From contig NZ_FNNC01000004.1 of NCBI RefSeq assembly GCF_900106595.1, positions 148,305 to 212,304 of the forward strand: a stretch of DNA of 64,000 bases. The letters run 5' to 3'. The stretch's first letter is position 1; every line of letters begins with the position of its first letter. Below are positions 59,021 through 64,000 of the stretch, one piece after another. A program made the translations under genes and the position numbers. The notes beneath the pieces were generated by a model, which was not told the origin of the DNA, did not search any database, and saw nothing but the letters and a program-made list of their open reading frames with translations. This DNA comes from Marinococcus luteus (GTDB lineage Bacteria; Bacillota; Bacilli; Bacillales; Marinococcaceae).

Positions 59021-59035
59021 CCGGGAGATGCCCGG
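59021..59035 (-). terminator. Short terminator after pheT
   Basis: CCGGG/CCCGG (59021-59025 with 59031-59035), followed by TTTAATAA on the minus strand. It lies 7 bases past the pheT stop; the stem is short and the T-tract weak. Confidence 0.6.
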
Positions 59036-59042
59036 CAGCTGT

Positions 59043-61466
59043 TTACTGCCTGAGCTCTGCCCCCGTTTTTTCTTCAAGCATGCGAAGCACCTGGTCGTGT
59101 GCGGAGCTGACCTCTTCATCGGTCAGCGTTCTTTCCGGATCCAGATACACCAGGGTGAACGCCAGGGATTTTTTGCCGGGCGTCAGATTCTCGCCCTGAT
59201 AAACGTCAAACAGGGAGGTGCTGTACAGCGTACTTCCCCCGGCGGACTCAATGACCTCTTTTACTTCAGCTGCAGGGACGCTTTCATCTACAACGATCGC
59301 GATATCACGGGTAGTGGAAGGGAACCGCGGCAGCGTTTGATAACGAACCGGCGTTTCTACCGCCTGAAGCAGGGACGTTAAATCAACCTGCAGGGCATAC
59401 GTTTCGGCTATATCCCAATCACCCGCCGTCGTTGGATGAATTTGGCCGACATATCCCACCGTCGTCCCGTCAAGCTGTATATCTGCGGTACGGCCGGGGT
59501 GCATATCACTGCGCTCTGCCAAAGTGAATGAAGCACGGCTTTCCACGTGCAGCTCTTCAAGAATGCCTTCAGCAATGCCTTTCATCACATAAAAGTCTGT
59601 ATTTTTCGTTTCTCCCTGCCATAGGTGGCTTTCCCATCTTCCGCTTACTACCGCAGCAAGCATAATACGCTCTTCCGGCTGAACAGCGGCATTTGCTTCT
59701 TCGGAAAGAAACACCGAGCCCATTTCAAACAGGGCGATGTCTTTCGTCTGACGGTTGCGGTTATAGCTTACTCCTTCAAGGAGCTGAGGAATCAGGCTCT
59801 GCCGCAGCACTCTGCGGTCTTCACTCATCGGCATGGATACTTCCATTGTGTACTTTTCCGGGTACAGCGTGAAACGGGACGCTGAGCTGGCGGTTGTCAG
59901 GGAATAGGTGACAGCTTCACTCAGCCCGGCACTTTCCAAAAAGCGGCGGACTGTCCGTTTTCTTTTTTGCTCGGCAGTCAAGCTTCCGGCTGTCGTAGCC
60001 CCTTTGGGCAGTGTACTCGGAATATCCTGATAGCCGTGCATCCGGGCAATTTCTTCTGCCACGTCCTCTTCAATGTGAATATCCGGACGCCGGCTCGGGA
60101 TATATACTTCGATACTGCTCGTTTCCTTGTCGGCGGTCTGAAATCCGAGACGTTCAAGAATACGTACCATTTCTGAACCGCTGAGTTCCATTCCAAGCAG
60201 CTGATTGATACGGCGGTCACTCACCCGGACCCAGCGGCCGCCCGGCTCCCGGTGGTCCTCCTGCTCGATGCCCTGCAGCACAGAGGCACCCGCATATTCA
60301 GCGAATAAATGTGCCGCCCGGTCTGCTGCCTGCTCTACTCTCTCTGTGTCGAGTCCCCGCTCGTAACGGACACTTGCATCGCTTCGTATCCGCGTATCTT
60401 TTGACGCCTGGCGGATCAGGGACGGATGAAACAGGGCTGCTTCAAGCAGAATATTTGTTGTCTGGTCGCTGACCTCAGAGTGCTCTCCGCCCATCACTCC
60501 TGCGAGAGCTGTCGGTTTTGTGCCGTTGGTTACGACCAGATGCTCCGTCGAAAGGTGATGCTTATTACCATCGAGCGTTTGTATTTCTTCATCTTCGAAT
60601 GCTCTTCGCACGAGCACTTCGTCGGAGCCGAAGGCGTCAAAATCAAACGCATGCAGCGGCTGCCCGTATTCAAGCAGCACATAGTTGGTAATGTCCACGA
60701 CGTTGCTTATCGGCCGGATACCTGCAGCCATCAAACGGTTCTGCATCCAATACGGTGAGGGCTTCACCTGAATATTTTCAGCGATTCTTGCTCCGTAATA
60801 AGGAGTATCCTCCCCGTTTTCGATTTTTACATTGACCGCTGCTGATGCAGACTTTTCGCTTTCTTTTACCGAAGTCACGGGGAGCTGAACGGCCCGATCA
60901 AGCTGGGCCGCTACTTCGTAGGCGACCCCGAGGATGTTCAGGCAGTCGGCACGGTTTGGCGTAATATCCAGATCCATCACCGTATCGTCCCAGCCAAGAG
61001 CTTTTACCGCATCTGAGCCCGTATCTGGATTTTCATCAAAAACGAAAATGCCTTCAGCCACGTGTTTAGGAACCAGCTTGGCTTCCACCCCAAGCTCCTG
61101 AAGAGAACAGATCATGCCGTTGGATTCCTGGCCGCGGATTTCCGTGGCCTTAATTTCCATGCCCCCGGGCAGCACAGTGCCCGGCTTTGCCACTACGACC
61201 TTCTGTCCGGCTGCCACGTTGTCAGCACCGCAAATAATCTGTACAGTTTCTGCTCCCTGATCCACCTGGCAGATGTTTAAATTATCCGCATCCGGATGCT
61301 TTTCGGCTTCGGTAACATATCCGACCACGCATCCCTCAATCGGTTCGGCACGCCGGTACAGGGCGTCCACTTCCACACCTCCCGTAGTCAGGCGATCAGC
61401 AATTTCTTCGGGAGTAATATCTTCAATATCTACGTAATCTTTCAGCCATTTATATGAGATCAACAT
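59043..61466 (-). CDS. pheT: Phenylalanyl-tRNA synthetase beta subunit
   Basis: Large subunit of the (alpha-beta)2 enzyme, 807 residues. The N-terminal EMAP/tRNA-binding domain is at about 40-150 (VVGYVTEAEKHPDADNLNICQVD). The B3/B4 editing core and B5 domain follow. The inactive synthetase fold lies near 490-680 and the C-terminal anticodon-binding ferredoxin-like domain near 715-807 (LPRFPSTTRDIAIVVDESV). It lies 15 bases after pheS. Confidence 0.97.
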   Translation of the reverse strand: MLISYKWLKDYVDIEDITPEEIADRLTTGGVEVDALYRRAEPIEGCVVGYVTEAEKHPDADNLNICQVDQGAETVQIICGADNVAAGQKVVVAKPGTVLPGGMEIKATEIRGQESNGMICSLQELGVEAKLVPKHVAEGIFVFDENPDTGSDAVKALGWDDTVMDLDITPNRADCLNILGVAYEVAAQLDRAVQLPVTSVKESEKSASAAVNVKIENGEDTPYYGARIAENIQVKPSPYWMQNRLMAAGIRPISNVVDITNYVLLEYGQPLHAFDFDAFGSDEVLVRRAFEDEEIQTLDGNKHHLSTEHLVVTNGTKPTALAGVMGGEHSEVSDQTTNILLEAALFHPSLIRQASKDTRIRSDASVRYERGLDTERVEQAADRAAHLFAEYAGASVLQGIEQEDHREPGGRWVRVSDRRINQLLGMELSGSEMVRILERLGFQTADKETSSIEVYIPSRRPDIHIEEDVAEEIARMHGYQDIPSTLPKGATTAGSLTAEQKRKRTVRRFLESAGLSEAVTYSLTTASSASRFTLYPEKYTMEVSMPMSEDRRVLRQSLIPQLLEGVSYNRNRQTKDIALFEMGSVFLSEEANAAVQPEERIMLAAVVSGRWESHLWQGETKNTDFYVMKGIAEGILEELHVESRASFTLAERSDMHPGRTADIQLDGTTVGYVGQIHPTTAGDWDIAETYALQVDLTSLLQAVETPVRYQTLPRFPSTTRDIAIVVDESVPAAEVKEVIESAGGSTLYSTSLFDVYQGENLTPGKKSLAFTLVYLDPERTLTDEEVSSAHDQVLRMLEEKTGAELRQ

Positions 61467-61481
61467 GTCCGCATTCTCCTT

Positions 61482-62516
61482 CTATACTCGAGTGAATTGT
61501 TTTAAAAAGCGCATATCGTTTGTGTAAAAATGCCGGATATCATCAATGCCGTATTTCAGGAGGGAGAAACGTTCCACTCCCATTCCAAAGGCAAAGCCGC
61601 TGTATACGTCCGGATCAAAACCGCTCATTTCCAGTACGCGCGGATGCACCATTCCACAGCCGAGCACTTCAATCCACCCGGTATGCTTGCATATGCGGCA
61701 GCCTTCCCCGGCGCAGATGCCGCACGAAACATCGAGCTCTGCAGACGGCTCTGTAAACGGGAAGTAGCTTGGGCGGAGGCGGATTTCTCTTTCCTCCCCG
61801 AAGTATTTCTTCACAAATGTTTCGAGCACTCCTTTTAAATCACTCATCCGGATATTTTCATCAACCATCAGTCCTTCGATCTGCATGAACTGGTGGGAGT
61901 GGGTAGCATCATCATCGTCCCGGCGGTAAACTTTGCCCGGGCAGATGATTTTGACCGGCCCTTCGCCGTGGTGGCGTTCCATCGAGCGGGCCTGTACAGG
62001 CGACGTCTGCGTACGCAGCAGCAGATCACTGCTGACATAAAAAGAATCCTGCATATCCCGGGCCGGATGATCTTTTGGCAGATTCATAGCTTCAAAGTTG
62101 TAATAATCGGTTTCGACTTCCGGTCCTTCAGTCACTTCGAATCCCATGCCGATAAAGATATCTTCAATCTCTTCCACCACGCTCGTCAGCGGGTGCTTCG
62201 CCCCGCGCTGGACTTTACGTCCCGGAAGCGTCACATCAAGCGTTTCTTTTTCGAGCTTTTCCTTTAATGCTTCGTCGGCAAGCGTTTTTGTTTTTTTCTC
62301 CAGGCGCTCCTGAATGGCTTCACGCACTTCGTTTCCTTTTTGGCCGACAACAGGACGCTCCTCCTTGGACAGCTGTCCCATTCCCCGTAGCACTTCCGTA
62401 ATCGGGCCTTTTTTGCCTAAGTATTTTACTCTCACTTGCTCTAATTGTTTTGTATCGCCAGCTTCTTCAATCTGCTGCAGCGCTTCCTGCTGCAGTTCTT
62501 CCAAGCGTTCTATCAT
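61482..62516 (-). CDS. pheS: Phenylalanyl-tRNA synthetase alpha subunit
   Basis: Catalytic subunit, 344 residues. The start is ATG at 62514-62516, nine bases after GGAGGG; a longer frame reads into the T-box. An N-terminal coiled coil is at 1-85. The class II catalytic domain has [55 protein letters not shown] and motif 3 [17 protein letters not shown]. Confidence 0.98.
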   Translation of the reverse strand: MIERLEELQQEALQQIEEAGDTKQLEQVRVKYLGKKGPITEVLRGMGQLSKEERPVVGQKGNEVREAIQERLEKKTKTLADEALKEKLEKETLDVTLPGRKVQRGAKHPLTSVVEEIEDIFIGMGFEVTEGPEVETDYYNFEAMNLPKDHPARDMQDSFYVSSDLLLRTQTSPVQARSMERHHGEGPVKIICPGKVYRRDDDDATHSHQFMQIEGLMVDENIRMSDLKGVLETFVKKYFGEEREIRLRPSYFPFTEPSAELDVSCGICAGEGCRICKHTGWIEVLGCGMVHPRVLEMSGFDPDVYSGFAFGMGVERFSLLKYGIDDIRHFYTNDMRFLKQFTRV

Positions 62517-62542
62517 ATCCTGGTTCCCTCCATTTTTATGCC

Positions 62543-62800
62543 AAATAAAAAGAGCCCTCTCCCTGAAAGGGACGAAGGCTCGCGGTACCACCCTTGTTAG
62601 CTGCAGTGCACAGCTCACTTTCCTGTAACGACAGGTTCCGGCACGCTTTTCTTCCACAGGGAATACTCCAGCGGCTGCTCCGAAGTGAATTCACAAATCC
62701 TTACTGTAAGGTATTTTCAGTCAACGATACCTTTTCCCTGTTCAGCAGGAAGCAATGCTACTACTCTTCATCTGCGCATTTGTGTTTATATGTTTCAATA
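62543..62800 (-). ncRNA. T-box riboswitch, phenylalanine type, upstream of pheST
   Basis: The T-box element AAGGGTGGTACCGCG (62581-62595, minus strand) is followed by a terminator stem built on GAGCC/GGCTC and TCCCT/AGGGA (62552-62581) with five T. On the 3' side of Stem I, GAAUUCAC places the codon UUC (Phe) at 62687-62689 directly after GAA. Confidence 0.94.
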
Positions 62801-62806
62801 TGAATT

Positions 62807-62835
62807 ATTATAGAAAAAGCCCGGCCCGATTGCAA
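62807..62835 (-). promoter_or_regulatory. Promoter of pheST
   Basis: -35 TTGCAA (62830-62835), 17-bp spacer, -10 TATAAT (62807-62812). It lies just past the stop of the upstream methyltransferase gene. Confidence 0.85.
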
Positions 62836-62838
62836 CCA

Positions 62839-63606
62839 TCACCAATCCGTCTGCTTCAAATGATACAGCAGGATGCCGGCAGAGACTGCTGCATTTAACG
62901 ATTCTGCCTGACCCGGAATCGGAATGTACAGGTTCTGGTCGGTCCGCTCAAGCCACTTCTTTTGCACACCGGCTCCTTCATTGCCAATAATTAACGCGAA
63001 GTAAGGCTGCGGCTCAAGTGCCGAATACGACGTTCCTTCGTCAAGCGAAGTGCCGAAGCACGGAATGTCCGTTTCCTGCAGCCATTCCAGCCATTCGCCC
63101 AGGTCCTCCTGCAGGACCGGCACATGAAACAACGAGCCCTGCGTTGCCCGGACCACCTTTTCATTGTAAGCATCCACCGTACCTGTGCCGAGAACAACCA
63201 CACCTTTTCCAAGCGCATCCACCGTCCGGATAATCGTTCCCAGGTTACCAGGGTCCTGAATGCTGTCGACCAGCACGAAAAACGAATATCCGCCGCTTTT
63301 GACATTAGAAAATTCAGGAATTCTGCATACGGCTACGATATTTTTCGGTGTTTCCGTCGAGCTGATTTCTTTCATGACGCTTTCTGTTACCTCTGTCGCC
63401 GGTGTTGGTATTTCGTTAAATACCTGCGGCCACTCTTTATGCTCTTCGATAAAAATTTCTTCAATCCAGGCCTGTGACCGGACGGCTTCAGTCAGCGCAT
63501 GGTCTCCCTCAATTAAAAAAAGCCCTGACTTTTCCCGTTCCTTACGTTTATGAAGTTTTTTTATCTCTTTTACTTTCGGGTTTTTTGTCGATTCTATCCG
63601 CTTCAC
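62839..63606 (-). CDS. ysgA: SpoU/TrmH-family RNA methyltransferase (YsgA)
   Basis: SAM-dependent 2'-O-ribose methyltransferase of the SPOUT class, 255 residues. GTG at 63604-63606 is chosen, eight bases after GGGGGAG; an ATG ten codons upstream has no ribosome site. The N-terminal substrate domain (STKNPKVKEIKKLHKRKERE..GLFLIEGDHAL) is followed by the knot domain, with LVDSIQDPGNLGTIIRTVDALG (motif 1), IIGNEGAGVQ (motif 2) and IPIPGQAESLNAAVSAGILLY (motif 3). Target RNA is not known from sequence. It stands upstream of pheS as in B. subtilis; sspI is not adjacent. Confidence 0.93.
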   Translation of the reverse strand: MKRIESTKNPKVKEIKKLHKRKEREKSGLFLIEGDHALTEAVRSQAWIEEIFIEEHKEWPQVFNEIPTPATEVTESVMKEISSTETPKNIVAVCRIPEFSNVKSGGYSFFVLVDSIQDPGNLGTIIRTVDALGKGVVVLGTGTVDAYNEKVVRATQGSLFHVPVLQEDLGEWLEWLQETDIPCFGTSLDEGTSYSALEPQPYFALIIGNEGAGVQKKWLERTDQNLYIPIPGQAESLNAAVSAGILLYHLKQTDW

Positions 63607-63672
63607 TTCGCTGTCTCCCCCAGTATTTTCTCTCATCGTAGCATATTTTGCCCGGCGGCAGAAAGAAAATAA

Positions 63673-63707
63673 ACAGCCCTCCCGTCCATCGTGGACAGAA
63701 AGGCTGT
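63673..63707 (-). terminator. Intrinsic terminator after the M42 peptidase gene
   Basis: ACAGCC/GGCTGT (63673-63678 with 63702-63707) with an inner CGTCCA/TGGACA pairing, followed on the minus strand by TTATTTTC. It lies 5 bases past the peptidase stop. Confidence 0.82.
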
Positions 63708-63711
63708 GTTT

Positions 63712-64000
63712 TTATGCTTCGTACGTTAATGACTCTACTGTGTCGCGGTCCAAACGCTTAGCAATTTCTACGATTAGCTGCACGGCATGCTCGAAGTCGT
63801 CCCTGTGCAGTATAGCCGCATGCGTATGAATATAGCGGGTCGGAATCGTAATAGCCATAGCTGGTACTCCTTCTCCGGACAGGTGAATAGACCCTGCATC
63901 TGTACCGCCGTTTGCCATCATGTCAAACTGGAAAGGTATTTCTTTCTCTTCAGCCACACCGACAACGAAATCACGCAGCCCTTTGTGTGCGATGACGGAG
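63712..64000 (-). CDS. ysdC: M42-family metallo-aminopeptidase (YsdC-like), C-terminal part
   Basis: Partial: the last 96 codons, cut by the window edge. The visible segment contains [33 protein letters not shown] (metal/active-site region), [25 protein letters not shown] (metal-ligand His in THAA) and a C-terminal helix. This is the C-terminal half of the dinuclear zinc/cobalt aminopeptidase domain. It resembles YsdC of B. subtilis, which lies by rplT-rpmI-infC, so that cluster may follow beyond the edge. Confidence 0.9.
   Translation of the reverse strand, partial: SVIAHKGLRDFVVGVAEEKEIPFQFDMMANGGTDAGSIHLSGEGVPAMAITIPTRYIHTHAAILHRDDFEHAVQLIVEIAKRLDRDTVESLTYEA

Overview
The window is a chromosomal housekeeping segment from a low-GC Gram-positive bacterium of the Bacillaceae. 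The gene order is largely that of the Bacillus subtilis pheST to rpmA region (ysgA-pheST-zapA-cvpA-polX-mutS2-yshE-fadR-trxA-uvrC-yslB-sdhCAB-murI-rph-rdgB-yfcE-ilv/leu-ysoA-tig-clpX-lonA-ysxC-hemAXCDBL-valS-folC-comC-radC-mreBCD-minCD-rplU-prp-rpmA). Very acidic extracytoplasmic segments (PstS linker, MreC tail) and an RNase E/G gene before rplU suggest a haloalkaliphilic lineage. Every sporulation or germination gene that would be expected inside this synteny block (spoIVFA/FB, spoVID, lonB, spoIIB, gerM, gerE) is missing, which suggests an asporogenous genus such as Alkalicoccus or Salisediminibacterium. That identification is inference. I count 59 protein genes (two cut by the window edges) and one tRNA. 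All but yslB are on the minus strand, so transcription runs from high to low coordinates.

Layout from left to right. 1-2.1 kb: start of pstC, pstS with an 11-bp-phased PhoP box, and an MBL-fold hydrolase. 2.1-4.7 kb: rpmA-prp-rplU with its own promoter and leader, then an RNase E/G that lacks the usual zinc-link cysteines. 4.8-9.4 kb: a 57-residue unknown protein, minD, minC, mreD, mreC, mreB. 9.7-15.6 kb: radC, comC, folC, valS with a Val T-box. 15.6-22 kb: haem pathway hemL, hemB, hemD, hemC, hemX, hemA, with a terminator between hemB and hemL. 22.2-29.4 kb: ysxC, lonA, clpX, tig and the TPR protein ysoA. 29.5-38.9 kb: leuDCBA-ilvC-ilvH-ilvB behind a Leu T-box, and ilvE behind its own promoter. 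39.2-42.2 kb: tRNA-Arg(UCU), yfcE, rdgB, rph, murI. 42.4-50.2 kb: ptsI-ptsH, sdhBAC, a Ktr/Trk potassium transporter, and yslB. 50.2-58.9 kb: uvrC, trxA, fadR, a possible small RNA, yshE, mutS2, polX, cvpA, zapA. 59-64 kb: pheT-pheS with a Phe T-box, an rRNA/tRNA methyltransferase, and the end of an M42 aminopeptidase.

The regulation is unusually legible. About a dozen minus-strand sigma-A promoters can be read with 16-18 bp spacers. Three T-box riboswitches match their genes by specifier codon, and most units end in clear intrinsic terminators. I see no mobile element, CRISPR array, prophage or toxin system. No wholly new system is evident. The best leads are a promoter-to-terminator unit of about 75 nt between yshE and fadR, the Zn-link-less RNase E/G, the small unknown protein where spoIVFA/FB would be, and the coordinated loss of sporulation genes.
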